A DNA stretch of 64,000 bases, from the NCBI GenBank assembly GCA_039000515.1, contig JBCFYV010011135.1, positions 20,362,927 to 20,426,926 on the forward strand, given 5' to 3'. This DNA comes from Timema cristinae. Its lineage: Eukaryota > Arthropoda > Insecta > Phasmatodea > Timematidae. Positions 25,152 to 35,752 of the stretch are shown here, piece by piece. A program made the translations under genes and the position numbers. Below the pieces are notes generated by a model. That model had not been told where the DNA came from. It saw only the letters and a list, made by a program, of their open reading frames with translations, and did no database searches. Position 1 is the stretch's first letter; the number at the start of each line of letters is the position of its first letter.

Positions 25152-25632
25152 CTAGATAGCTGTTGCCCGCGGCTTTGCTCGCGTGGAAGTTGATTATATA
25201 CAAATACGAAAATATACATATGTATTTACAGATTAATTTAAAATATTACGTTACGTTGATGACCATAACTTGACCTCAGATCAAAAATAATGCAAGTCCG
25301 ATACAAACTTTCACCCCCTTTTTCATTCCTTATTAAATAAAATTTCCAAAATTCCTGAAACACGTATTTATTTGTTTTACGTCAATAACCGAAATACAAA
25401 ATTTTGTTTATGTAACTTACAAAATGACGGACTTTCATACATATTATCATACATATTATCATCCCCTATTTTGACCCCTTTGGGGTGGAATTTTCTAAAA
25501 TCATTTCTTAGTGGGTGCCTACATAACAAAATGAATATACAGTCCGAATTTAATGCTTGTAGTCCTTGATAGTTTGCGCTCGGCGATGATGAATCATCAG
25601 TCAGTCAGGACATGTTATTTTATAAGTATAGA
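25152..25632 (-). mobile_element. Helitron, non-autonomous, 481 bp
   Basis: On the minus strand the 5' end is TCTATACTTATAAAATA, preceded by A. The 3' end is ACAGCTATCTAG, followed by T. These are the A^TC...CTAG^T boundaries of Helitrons. A GC-rich hairpin (CGCGaGCaaaGCCGCG) lies about 15 bases before the 3' end. No Rep/helicase coding remains. It is the same family as 36531-37041, in opposite orientation, and carries only three CTGA units near its 5' end. Confidence 0.9.
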
Positions 25633-25688
25633 TTTTCTAAGCGTTCCTAAACCCCATAATCCCTAATTTTCTTGAAATATTGAGCCCA

Positions 25689-25935
25689 CTTAGGTGGCCG
25701 AATGGTCTAAGGAATTAATCTTGCGGTGGAATAAACTGCCTATGGAGGTAAGATTGGGTTCGATCCTAATCGGGTTCTATGAGGGTCATTTTTCCTAAAT
25801 AACTTATTACTCGCCCTACCCATGAATGCAGGTGCATTTCCTATATAATAACCTTCCTAATCTTTAACAAATACTAGTAATTGATACATAGGCTTATAGC
25901 ATGAACGGATACCAAGAATGGTATTAAATAATATT
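25689..25935 (+). mobile_element. SINE with tRNA-Leu-like head
   Basis: GGTGGCCGAATGGTCTAAGG is close to an arthropod tRNA-Leu 5' half. A long variable-arm-like stretch and a clean B box (GGGTTCGATCC) follow. The body has TTTTTCCTAAATAACTT, and the tail ATAGCATGAACGGATACCAA is a decayed version of the tail shared by families A and B. This suggests a third, older head class on the same tail. Confidence 0.65.
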
Positions 25936-26439
25936 TACGTTTGGATTAAAGTGAACATGAGAGAAGTCTGTGGTTTTGGCAGTTCTTAGTTGAGATTATT
26001 TTTTTGCCTTAAAGATATTTTTTAAGTAAAAACATATGCATTTTTTTTTAACTTGGTGATATCACAAGTTTTTAAATAGTAGTTATGAGTATAGCGGCAT
26101 TAGATGAGAAACATTTTAAATGAAGAGAAAATATTCTCAACAAATACTTTCACACCCTTGACAGATATCCAACAACCGTTGAGTTTACTATATGACGAAA
26201 ATTAAGATCTATGTTTCTTTTTGAGATATGTTTTTATTGTTCATTTCTGAAAACGTTTCCCTTAAAACCACAGGGCTTCTAATGTAAATTTTCCATCTCT
26301 ACCATCCAAAATAAGTGGTCTTATAAATACACCAAAAGACAAAACAGATATTTATGAGTTTTTTTTTTCTAAATTCTCTTTTGTATTTTTTATCAGACAT
26401 GACTGTACACACCTTTATGAGGAACTCTTTCTGCATGAT

Positions 26440-26615
26440 ATTATAAAAAAAAAAGATTAAAGTAAAGAGGAATTAAGGAAGATGGAGGATTCAATATTGG
26501 ATGACTACAAGGGAAGAAGATTCCGGGAGCTTAAGATAAAGGGAGAGGATAGGGTGTTCTATGTTTACTGACAAATGGAATAGACCTATCATAAGACAGA
26601 ACAGCTAATAAAATA
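26440..26615 (+). mobile_element. LINE 3' end (lineage 1)
   Basis: GGAGGATTCAATATTGGATG to CGGGAGCTTAAGATAAAGGG encodes the end of a LINE ORF2. A 3' UTR with AATAGACCTATCATAAGACA then GAACAGCTAATAAAATA follows. The same end occurs at 28000-28050 and, in minus orientation, at 49020-49060. Strongly 5' truncated. Confidence 0.7.
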
Positions 26616-26650
26616 TATATATATATATATAATATATATATATATTTTTT

Positions 26651-26893
26651 GGCAACGCGTCTTACTATCCATTCGGGTTATACGCTTTAAGTATTAATTA
26701 CGCTAATGATTAGGAATTGGGAAGGTTGAATTAGAGAAAGTGAACCCGCATTTGTGTGGAGGGAGAGTGGAAAACCATTTAGGAAAAACCACCCCCAGTT
26801 CACCCTTCCGAGACTCGAACCTGTATCTCCCCGTCCTCAGCAATCGAGCTCAACACGACAAGCGCGTTAGCCAACTACGCCACTGAGACGAGT
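26651..26893 (-). mobile_element. SINE family B, full length
   Basis: Minus orientation. Tail ACGCGTCTTACTATCC and TTCGGGTTATACGC, body with GGGAGAGTGGAAAACCATTT, and tRNA-derived head with the complement of TGGCGTAGTTGGCTAACGC near 26865-26885. It sits between a (TA)n tract and an (AAT)n run; the usual (TTA)n of its own tail is replaced by the TA-rich flank. Confidence 0.9.
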
Positions 26894-27247
26894 TAATAAT
26901 AATAATAATAGAAATGTTTTAGCTCGACAACTCATGGCTATTTTATGACTATATTCATAAATGGTTGGCTATTTTGTAATTAGTTCGTCACTAAATATTA
27001 ATGTTAGCTAGGAACTTTAGCGATAGGATGCTGGTTTGTAGGTAGTATATTATTGTTTATTTCTAAAGGTCAAATCACTTGATAGCATGTGTGTATCTGC
27101 AGACAAGTGCTCGTAAGTTCACTTTTCATTTTCAAATGAAGTGGAAAGAGGTGAATGTTGTAACTCCATAATATACTCAGTCCTCCAATACCCCGATAAA
27201 ATATATCTAAAACACCAACGAAGAGAAGTTCTGAGTAGGTATTTATA

Positions 27248-27316
27248 ATATATATATATATTTTTTTAATATATATATATATATATATAATATATATATA
27301 TTATATATATATATAT
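27248..27316. repeat. (TA)n tract
   Basis: Several (TA)n runs separated by TTTTTTT and AATATA breaks, directly abutting the palindrome at 27317. Confidence 0.9.
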
Positions 27317-27407
27317 AAAATGCCGGAGGGTATACACATATGGTTTTTAAATCGTATATATATATATACGATTTAAAAACCATATATGTTTACCCTTCGG
27401 CATTTTA
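27317..27407. repeat. Palindrome with about 40-bp arms
   Basis: AAATGCCGGAGGGTATACAC on the left and its complement GTTTACCCTTCGGCATTT on the right, with TGGTTTTTAAATCGTATATA and its complement inside. There is almost no loop and only a few mismatches. It could be a small MITE or an inverted duplication seeded in the TA tract. No ORF. Confidence 0.85.
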
Positions 27408-27713
27408 AATTCATCTTACGATACAAGTTTTCTGAAGATATAGGTTCGCACAGAAGATAACTTTACTTTGTTATATTATCCAGCAAGAGAATATCTGAAA
27501 GGCTGGGGGGCGTTGAAGATTATTTTATGGATGATAAATATAAACTCCTTAAAAGCAGTTGAGAAACATCTCACCATTTGCATGTTCCACAACGGGAAGA
27601 TTAATTTCTACATACTCGTTTTCAGATTAACGCTTTCAACATTAAATGTAAACAAAGTTTTTTTGCGAAACAGTTAATGGGAATGTTTCTACTTTTATAT
27701 TTTATTTGCTCAT

Positions 27714-27998
27714 GGTGACCTGGTGGTCTAGGGGTAAGGTGTCAGACTTCTGTGCTGGCAGCCGGGGTTCAATCCTCGGTCCCGGCACAGATTTATCTGA
27801 TTTCCAACCCCTTCCTTCACCTCTGACAAGACATCTTGTGAATGTGGGGAATGCCAGGCCTCCACCATGGTTCGGATTCCACGTTAAACTGTAGGTCCTT
27901 CATTCCATCTAACAATCACCCTACCATTACACATTAGCGTAAGTGCGTATAACCCGAACGGGTAGTAAGACGCGGTGCTAATAATAAAAATAATAATT
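27714..27998 (+). mobile_element. SINE family A, full length
   Basis: Clean head with TGGTCTAGGGGT and GGGTTCAATCC, short-subfamily body (GACAAGACATCTTGTGAATG), tail AACCCGAACGGGTAGTAAG then ACGCGGTGCTAATAATAA. It is one of the least diverged copies. Its 3' end abuts a LINE 3' end at 28000. Confidence 0.95.
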
Positions 27999-27999
27999 A

Positions 28000-28055
28000 G
28001 AGGAATTAGTTCACTGCCAAAAGGAATAGACCTGTCGTAAGACAGAACACTTCAT
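28000..28055 (+). mobile_element. LINE 3' UTR scrap (lineage 1)
   Basis: AGGAATAGACCTGTCGTAAG then ACAGAACACTTCAT matches the 3' ends at 26570-26610 and 49025-49060. Only about 50 bp remain. Confidence 0.6.
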
Positions 28056-28104
28056 ATCTCTAACGTAGTTTTATTTTTACCCACAATGACCTAAAATGTG
28101 CTAA

Positions 28105-28345
28105 ATAATTATTATTTTATTATTAGTTTATTATTATTTTATTATTTATTTTTATTATTATTTTATTATTATTTTATTATTATTTTATTCTTATTTTATT
28201 ATTATTTTATTTATTTTTTATTATTTTTTATTATTTTATTATTTTATTATTTTATTATTATTTTTTTATTATTTTTTATTATTTTATTATTATTATTAGT
28301 TTATTATTATTATTTTATTATTATTTTATTATCATCATTTTATTA
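28105..28345. repeat. (ATT)n / (ATTTT)n array
   Basis: Irregular mixture of ATT, ATTTT and ATTTTTT units, ending in three TTTTATTATCATCA-like units just downstream (minus strand) of the dpr donor. The 150-codon ORF of Phe/Tyr/Leu/Ile across it is an artefact of the repeat. Confidence 0.92.
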
Positions 28346-28388
28346 TCATCATTTTTACTTGACTGTACTGTACGCTATATATACTCAC

Positions 28389-28599
28389 CATTCCATCACC
28401 GATGTTGTTGACGACGCAGGGGATGAGCGCCATACTACCGGTCTGTGCGGTAACGAACTCGAATTCTCCGTGGCGAAATGTACCGGTTGGGGCGGGAACG
28501 TCGCAGTCAGGTCGTTCCATTCAACCACCGCCTCGGTGACCCCCTGGTGAGAGCGAGGGTTCCTATCCACGGCTACCTGAAGGCTCTCACTCATGGATT
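28389..28599 (-). CDS. dpr-family Ig-domain exon (A/B strands), 5' edge uncertain
   Basis: The 3' half reads GEFEFVTAQTGSMALIPCVV then NNIGDGM and stops exactly at a donor, ATG^GTGAGT (28388-28383). The Cys is the B-strand cysteine of an Ig V-type domain, and VTAQTGS-A-LPC-V is the dpr pattern; it continues without gap into VSWIRR of the exon at 8042. The Ig frame is open only from 28520, where a TGA lies directly before an ATG. A good acceptor (TCTTATGTTCAG) at 28600 would start a 211-bp exon, but sequence from there is open in a different frame (ESMSESLQVAVDRNP...). Thus either a later acceptor is used (AGs near 28467 and 28458 are weak), or there is a one-base sequence error, or a damaged allele. 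The coordinates given take the strong acceptor; only 28389-28520 is read in the Ig frame. Composition is much more GC-rich than the flanks over the whole 28385-28612. Confidence 0.82.
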
Positions 28600-28669
28600 C
28601 TGAACATAAGACCATTCAACTACATTAATTATTATTTTAAACACACAGATTGCGGGATAGCATCAGAAT

Positions 28670-28823
28670 TGATGTGAAAGAGGGTGTAATGAGGTGTAGT
28701 GAGTATACCTAGCTCAAGATAGGGAGAGTGTAATGAGGTGGACTGAGTATAGCTATCTCAAGATAGGGATAGGTGTAATAAGGTGGACTGAGTATAGCTA
28801 GCTCAAGATAGGGATAGTGTATG
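28670..28823 (+). repeat. 46-bp minisatellite, three units (LINE lineage 2)
   Basis: Three units with GTGTAATGAGGTGGACTGAG and TAGCTCAAGATAGGGATAG, in the orientation opposite to the array at 33428. On this strand the unit contains codons for the LAQDRD motif that closes the reverse transcriptase of LINE lineage 2. Confidence 0.85.
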
Positions 28824-29420
28824 TTCACGGAAAATAGCTGTGATCACCTGCACCGAGAAATGGAAATTGGTTGGTCGCAACCAGTTGGTAGGATGGGGGG
28901 GGGGGGCGAAGAGAGGGGTAGCAGGTGTAAATCGCTTCTCAATTCCACTATGTCATCTTTTTTTTTTTAAAAAAGAAAAGATAAGTTATTGGGAATGCTA
29001 GAAAACTAGGGTCTTTTTTTGCATTTTTATAACAAGACTTTTCTTACCATAATTAAAAACTAAATATTGCCTATAGAGTAGTCATTTTATTCGCATGGTG
29101 ATATCAACAGTTGTTTAATATCTTTCATGATATTAGATGAAACATTTCTAAATAAGGAGAAAAAGTTTTCATTAAATTCCAGGACAACCTTTAAAGATAA
29201 TCAAAAAATGTTGACATCACCATGTAAAACAAATTAAAATCTATATTTCTACTGGATAAATATTGATTTGATTTTTATATATAAATTACAAAATACTGCT
29301 ATTAAATCACATTCTCTCTACCCCAACCTTAATCCTGGTATAGATAGGTTTTCAGGCGAACGCTGCGAGAATATAAATATGGCTTCTAAGAAATTAATAT
29401 AGTCATGATACTTAACATAC

Positions 29421-29679
<259 letters not shown>

Positions 29680-30599
29680 CTTAACATCTTATTAAAAAAA
29701 GGTGTTCGCTTGTTTAAACCACATGTTATATTATAATTTAACATAAATAAAAAGGAATAAGCTAATTCCGTTTAATTAATTGATTACACGCAACTATTTC
29801 ATGTATTGAACGTAAGAAGGCATCCAAGAATTACGTAAGTATCTTTATCGCTATTTTGGGACCACCCTCTTACATTTTAATAAGAAATAGTGCTCTCCCC
29901 TTTTCTTGTTTAAGTTATTTTAAAATTTAAAAACAAATAATAGATTGTATACAAATGTAAATTTAATTTATATTTAATTTATAAAAAATATTATTACGGA
30001 ATACATTACTACTTTTAATTTGATGAATAAGTTAATTGAATTCACTTCTTGTCATTTTTAATTATTATGTGAAAGATTGGAATTGCTGCCTAGATGCGCC
30101 ATTTTATACCGTCTTTTTTTATCTTATGTAAGCAGTGTTCTGACCCCAACATTCTCCTTGTCAGCAAAAATAAGCAAATATTGAACTCAGTTCCGGTTCT
30201 TACGTAATTACTGAATGACCTCTGACCCTTGAATCTTGTGACACAATAAAACAAAACAGAATAACCAAAATCTAATTCCGTTAGATCATAGAGGGATTTT
30301 ATACAGATAATTGTTTTAAATATTTTAGAGCAGTGCTCTCTTTATTTTTTGGTGGGTATTATAAATATATATACGTTTGCTTTTACAGATTAAAAGGGTG
30401 TGGGGTTTGTGGATGTTTATCAATAACTGATCGTGAATGAAGACATGAGGTTAAAGATATTGCCATCAATAGCATTCTTACACAAAGGAGTTAAAAAAAT
30501 ATTTCAAAAATGAGTTGCAACCGAAAGATACAGGGGAAATGGGAGGAAAAGTCACATTTCATACATCATCCTGGACAACCAATTTTAACCCACTTCGGT

Positions 30600-30835
30600 G
30601 CACACATAGTTTAACGCACCATTCTTGCAGTAAGCTAGACTGCCAATGACCGAGAAATTGAGGTTCGAAATTCGGTTGGGTGTAATGATGGTGTTTTTTC
30701 CTAAATGGTTTTACACTCTCTGTCCACACAGATATGGGTATCCAATAGAAAAAACCATCCTAATACCTAAAACAATCATCGTAATTAGTAGATAACATAT
30801 AACCCGAACGGGCAGTAAGACAAAGTGCTATAAAA
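30600..30835 (+). mobile_element. SINE family B relative, diverged
   Basis: A decayed tRNA-like head with B box GGTTCGAAATT, then TTTTTTCCTAAATGGTTTTA, CACTCTCTGTCCACACAGAT and tail CATATAACCCGAACGGGCAG. It ends AAAGTGCTATAAAAAAG, so the (TAA)n is not preserved. An older subfamily. Confidence 0.75.
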
Positions 30836-31471
30836 AAGAATATATTTCTAACCAATAAATATAAGGCAAAAATATCAATCACAAAATAATTACATGTTCC
30901 CAAAGAGGGGTATCTCGGGGATAAATAAATAAATAAATAAATATATATATATATTATATTTTATATCTTGTTGTAAGAGCCCACCATTAGCGATTCTGAC
31001 AAAGATATTTGCATTTTTAGAGTATTGTGTTTATATTAACCTGCCTAAAAACCATCCAGTCCACCTAAATTTAACTACACTAATAGACTAAGGATTCAAG
31101 ATAATATATGATTTATGGTTTAGAGGCAATATATCTTCATTTTCATTGGAAATAGGAAGGTAATTTATATAGGGAAAAAAAAACACTTTCATGACAACTA
31201 GCGTGGATTCGAGGTTTGTCCTACCACGTTCAACAAATTGAGAAATGTGAAAACTACGTTTAGTGCCTGCACACATATGTAGGTAGTTGAGACTAAATTT
31301 ATTAATTAATTCCTCTAATCAAGTACAAACATAACAAAATTAAAATTGTGATTAATAATATAAATTTTAATTACAAAATTGCCTCAGCATTAAAATAAAT
31401 TCCACGGTTTTCTAATAATGTTATAAAAGAAAATTAAAACTATCAATAACTTAAGGAATATTTATATACAG

Positions 31472-31930
31472 GGTGGTCGGAAACTCATAGTCCAAACTAC
31501 ATATATCTTGTTTCAACCAAAATTAATACAAAATCCTTACACACTTACATCTGGACAACTATGTTAATACCATTAAACTATGTTCAAAAATTCGGCGTAC
31601 AGCTTTGGGAGAGCAAGGCTGTTCAAGCATGCGTGTCTAAGAAGTTGCAAAGGAATTAGGCGAGGGGAAATGCACTTGTAATAATGACAAGCTCTTTTTG
31701 TGGTGTAGGACCATTAATGATGACCCCCAGAACCTATTCTCATTTCTAAAAGGGCTGGTGTGTTGTTCACTATTAATTGTGCCATGTTCTGCTTCCGTGT
31801 GTTGAGATGTTGAGATCTGTAGTGCCACACTCCTAACTCCTATGCAACCTGTTGTACACGAATGAATGAACAGCTTTGCTCTCCCGGTGCTGTATGCCGA
31901 ACCTTTGAAAACAAGTTAATAATTATTAAA
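31472..31930. mobile_element. Element with internal inverted repeat, DNA-transposon-like
   Basis: CAGGGTGGTCGGAAACTC at 31480 resembles the terminus of many insect DNA transposons. About 45-bp inverted repeats lie at 31579-31620 and 31868-31915 (TTCGGCGTACAGC against GCTGTATGCCGAA; GGGAGAGCAAGGCTGTTC against GAACAGCTTTGCTCTCCC). No matching right terminus and no transposase were recognised. The right boundary is a guess. Confidence 0.5.
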
Positions 31931-33145
31931 ATAGTTTACCGGATATAGGGACTTTATATTACTTTTGTTTCAAACGAGTTACATTTTCAATTTTGGCTAC
32001 GAGTTTTTGAAAATCCTTAAAAATCAGGTGTACCGTATAATGTGGAAGCCACAGAGTTTGATATGGGACAAAAAAAATTTGGAAAAACTACATAAAAATA
32101 TGTGTCTCATTTGATCTTGTTTCTGAATTGTAGTTGCATTTGTGCTTCGGTAATTTGGACCTATTTATCATTATAAGAATTGCTAAAATTGTCCACATTT
32201 GACTTGAATGTAAGCTTTGCCATTCATTAAATTTTTCAAAAAGAGTACGGCATTCCATGACCCAACGATTGAAGGCTAAAATCCTGGACAAAGTAGGATA
32301 TTTTGATCACTTCTTATAATGTTAAGCAGCTCCACATTACTGGATTTAAACATGAACATAACTCGAGAAATAAGATCAAATTGTACACATGTTAAATAAT
32401 TATATCATTGTTTTTATGTATCTTTATATTAAATTAAATGTGTCCCACATGCTATGATACAACTCGAAAATATTAAAATAAAACATATTAAACTGTGACA
32501 AATTTTCTGTTCCGTGAAGAATACAAATAACCACAGAAGATTGCGACTCCCTGATAGAATTTAATTGTCTCTCCAATTTCCAAATTAATTGGCTGTGAGA
32601 TAGGCTATCAAGTCTTAATTGATAATCGTTAACGAGAGATTTAAATTAAATGCCACTTTTGCACTTAGCTAGTATCAGTGTGATGGGATCTAGTGAATGA
32701 AACGGTTTAAATCTAGAAAATGAGATTATAACATAGTTCCAGTGGAACAGATGGAAGATATTACTACTTTGATTTAAACAGAATAATTGTTAGGTACAAT
32801 AATATTGTGCATACTTTTTCTCATTGTTCTATGTAAATTATGAACAAAAATTTATTAAATATTGCTCACAGTAATATACCCGTTATAAATTTTTCTTAAG
32901 AAAATGATAAAATTTTAAGAGTTAGTGAAACACATTTGAGATATAATTTTTAAAATAAATTAAAGCAATTTAAAAGCAAATTTGAATTTCCAAAAATCAC
33001 TAATAAGCAATAATTATTTTTTTTAATTAAAAATAATTTTAATACTTTATTTAAGGCATTAAAACTCGAAATTTCATTGTCACAGCTTACAAAAGAAAGT
33101 CATTTACTTTTGGTATATTGAGCTATGTCAAACTATATAATTCAG
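31931..33145. other. AT-rich DNA, no gene seen
   Basis: Unique-looking AT-rich sequence. A 67-codon minus-strand ORF at 32088-32291 has no recognisable motif. Confidence 0.4.
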
Positions 33146-33424
33146 GGTGACCTGGTGGTCTAGGGGTAAGGTGTCAGACTTCTGTGCTGGCGGCCGGGGT
33201 TCAATCCTCGGTCCCGGCACAGATTTATCTGATTACCAAACCCTTCCTACACCTCTGACAAGACATCTTGTGAATGTGTGGAATGCCAGGCTGCCACCGT
33301 GGTTCGGATTCCACGTTAAACTGTAGGTCCTCCATTTCATCTCACAATCGCCCTACCATTACACATTAGCGTAAGTGCGTATAACCCGAACGAGTAGTAA
33401 GACGCGGTGCTAATAATAATAATA
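33146..33424 (+). mobile_element. SINE family A, full length
   Basis: Head, short-type body and tail (ACCCGAACGAGTAGTAAG) are complete. TATATAATTCA before and TATATAATACA after form an imperfect target-site duplication. It abuts the 46-bp minisatellite of LINE lineage 2. Confidence 0.95.
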
Positions 33425-33427
33425 TAT

Positions 33428-34180
33428 AATACATTACATCCTACCCTTATCTTGAACTAGTTATATCTAGACTACTTCATTTTATACTATTTATATCTTT
33501 AGCTAGCGCCATTCAGTCCACCTCATTACACTCTAACCCTATATAGAGCTATGTATATCTAGTCTAACTCATTAAACCCTATCCTTATAATGAGCTAGCA
33601 CTATCCATCCACCTAATAACACCCTAGCAATACCTTGATCTAGTTCTATCCAGTCCATCTCATTTACACCCTATTCCTAATTTAAGCTAGTTATATCGAG
33701 TCTACCTCATTACACCCTATTACTATATTGAGCTAATTCTATCCAGTTCACCTCATTAAACCCTATCATTATCTTAAGCTAGTTGTATTCAGTTCACCTC
33801 ATTACACCCTATTAATATATTGAGCTAGTTATATCCAGTCCAACTCATTACACCCTATCATTATCTTGAGCTAGTTCTATCTAGTCCACCTCATTACACC
33901 CTATCATTATCTTGAGCTAGTTCTATCTAGTCCACCTCATTAAACCCTATCATTATCTTAAGCTAGTTGTATCCAGTTCACCTAATGTACCGGTTTTTCG
34001 CTTCGATTCAAATGTTATCATTTCGTCTATGTCTTCACAATGATATCTTCCTATTGGGTTTGCCAAACAATAACGTGAGCCATGTTATAGATTCTCTCAT
34101 TCACGCTGCATGTCCAACCAACCGTAATATACGAGAATTGGTTACCCTAAAAAAATTTAAATTGGTAATAGCAAAGTAAA
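33428..34180 (-). mobile_element. LINE lineage 2 remnant with 46-bp minisatellite (about 12 units)
   Basis: 33428-33985 is a tandem array of about twelve 46-bp units (CACCTCATTACACCCTATC, CTTGAGCTAGTTCTATC). 33990-34180 read on the minus strand gives VGHAA-MRES and LLFGKPNRKISL-RHR, the GHAARM / GKP-GRRS-GRP tail of a LINE reverse transcriptase with stops. The array thus sits where the last coding motif (W-LAQDRD) of the LINE should be, and its unit contains that motif. Confidence 0.75.
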
Positions 34181-34639
34181 TTTGTCCTCGGCATCCATTT
34201 CAAACACAAATATTATAACAGTGTGTCTCTAATTTAGAAACTAAAAAAAACAACATAATAATAGCCAAATGTAAATTATAATCTGTGCTATGGCTAGAAT
34301 AAAAATAATGAATCGTCCTCAAAATGTGGTCATCACTAATTATCTTATCAGGTTATAAAGATATCCACTAGACTCTTTTGTTTGTAGCTTCAGCCTCAAA
34401 TAGAATTGAAGGACATATTTAGTCTTACATAATACATCAATGCCCATAAAAATGTAAAGGTAGAAAATATTCATGATAATAGTAATCTCTATCTACCAGA
34501 AAATTTTAAAAAATTATCGAAATACATCTATTATTGATTAGACCCAAGATTTCTGTTACTGATGATTGCAGAAATGATGTATCACCATTAAACATTAATT
34601 AGTATTTAATCACGCTTGATTCATTTTTACCAACTTAGT

Positions 34640-34850
34640 TACACATTTTGGTGGTAAAAAGGTCCAATGAATTATTCTCGCAATAGACTGGACTTCCGAT
34701 TATAAAGTAAAATTTTTTTTTTCTAATCCAAGTCTGGTGTAATAAAGGTAATTTTTACTAAATTCTTATCCAATACTTTCTCCACACAAACGGTGTAACA
34801 TTACCTCATATTAAATCTTACTCATTCCTAGCACACTAGCACGTATGATA
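34640..34850 (+). mobile_element. Decayed tRNA-like SINE
   Basis: A GTCCAATGAATTATTCTCGC / AATAGACTGGACTTCCGATT head is followed by TTTTTACTAAATTCTTATCC, CTTTCTCCACACAAACGGTG and a tail-like ACTTAAATTTGTAGCCCAGA. The layout is as in family B but strongly diverged. Confidence 0.4.
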
Positions 34851-34916
34851 CTTAAATTTGTAGCCCAGAGAGGAACTAAAATACAACAAAAAAAAAATTG
34901 CTACTATTTTAAATTA

Positions 34917-35474
34917 TAAATACATATATATTGAATTACAATTATATATACATTATTTATTTATATATACATTATTTATTTATATATATATATTTATTTG
35001 TTTATATATATTTATTTGTTTTATATATATTATATTTGTTTATATATATTTGTTTATATATATTTATTTGTTTATATATATTTATTTGTTTATATATATT
35101 TTATATATTTGTTTATATATATTTATTTATTTATATATATATTTATTATTTTATATATTTATTTATTTATATATATATTTATTTATTTATATATATATTT
35201 ATTTATTTATATATATATTTATTTATTTATATATATATTTATTTATTTATATATATATTTATTTATTTATATATATTTTATTATTTATTTATTTATATAT
35301 ATATTTATTTATTTATATATATTTTTATTATTTATTATTTATATTATTTATTATTTATATATATTTATTTATTTATATATATATTTATTTATTTATATAT
35401 ATATTTATATATTTATTATTTATTTATTTATATATATATATTTTATTTATATATATTTATTAATTTATATATAC
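34917..35474. repeat. (TATTTATT)/(TA)n composite array, 0.56 kb
   Basis: Repeated ATATATATTTATTTATTT units, with TTTGTTTAT variants in the first 200 bp and a very regular 20-bp periodicity at 35150-35275. All three plus frames are open, giving Tyr/Ile/Leu/Phe-only ORFs of up to 200 codons; these are not genes. Confidence 0.97.
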
Positions 35475-35580
35475 TGAGGAAAGTGATGGACAACGTGCTG
35501 TGCTTTTTCTTACGTTCAGTGGAGATCCCTTGAGTGAAAGTATCTTCAAAAATTTAAAGGTTTAGTATTTCGGCCTCAAC

Positions 35581-35752
35581 TTGTTTTATTATTATTATTA
35601 TTATTATTTATTAACATCGCGTCTTACTACCCATTCGGGTTATACGCACTTATGCTATGTGTAATGGTAGGGTGATTGTGAGATGAAATGAAGGACCTAC
35701 AGTTTAGCGTGGAATCCGAACCACGGTGGAGGCCTGGCATTCCCCACATTCA
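35581..35752 (-). mobile_element. SINE family A, 5' truncated
   Basis: (TTA)n, tail (ACATCGCGTCTTACTACCC, TTCGGGTTATACGC) and the 3' part of the body up to CATTCCCCACATTC, then homology ends without the tRNA head. CAACTTGTTTTATT before and AAACTTGTTTTATTG after are a clear target-site duplication, which proves truncation on insertion. Confidence 0.93.

Larger units (their letters stand above)
8043..28388 (-). other. 20,346-bp dpr-gene intron
   Basis: Bounded on the minus strand by the donor GTGAGT (28388-28383) and the acceptor TTCCAG (ending at 8043). Joining the two exons continues an Ig domain without a frame change. The intron holds SINEs, LINE pieces, a MITE, a Helitron, a 40-bp minisatellite and many (TA)n tracts; these have their own entries. 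Between 8100 and 12870 I see only AT-rich sequence and one SINE tail scrap. Introns of this scale are usual for dpr genes. Confidence 0.8.

Noticed and set aside
28098..28550. 150-codon plus-strand ORF
   Set aside because: Starts in the (ATT)n array and runs antisense through the dpr exon; no motif.
34931..35533. ORFs of 137-200 codons rich in Tyr/Ile/Leu/Phe
   Set aside because: All three plus frames are open because the TATTTATT/TA array lacks stops in these phases; composition is pure repeat.
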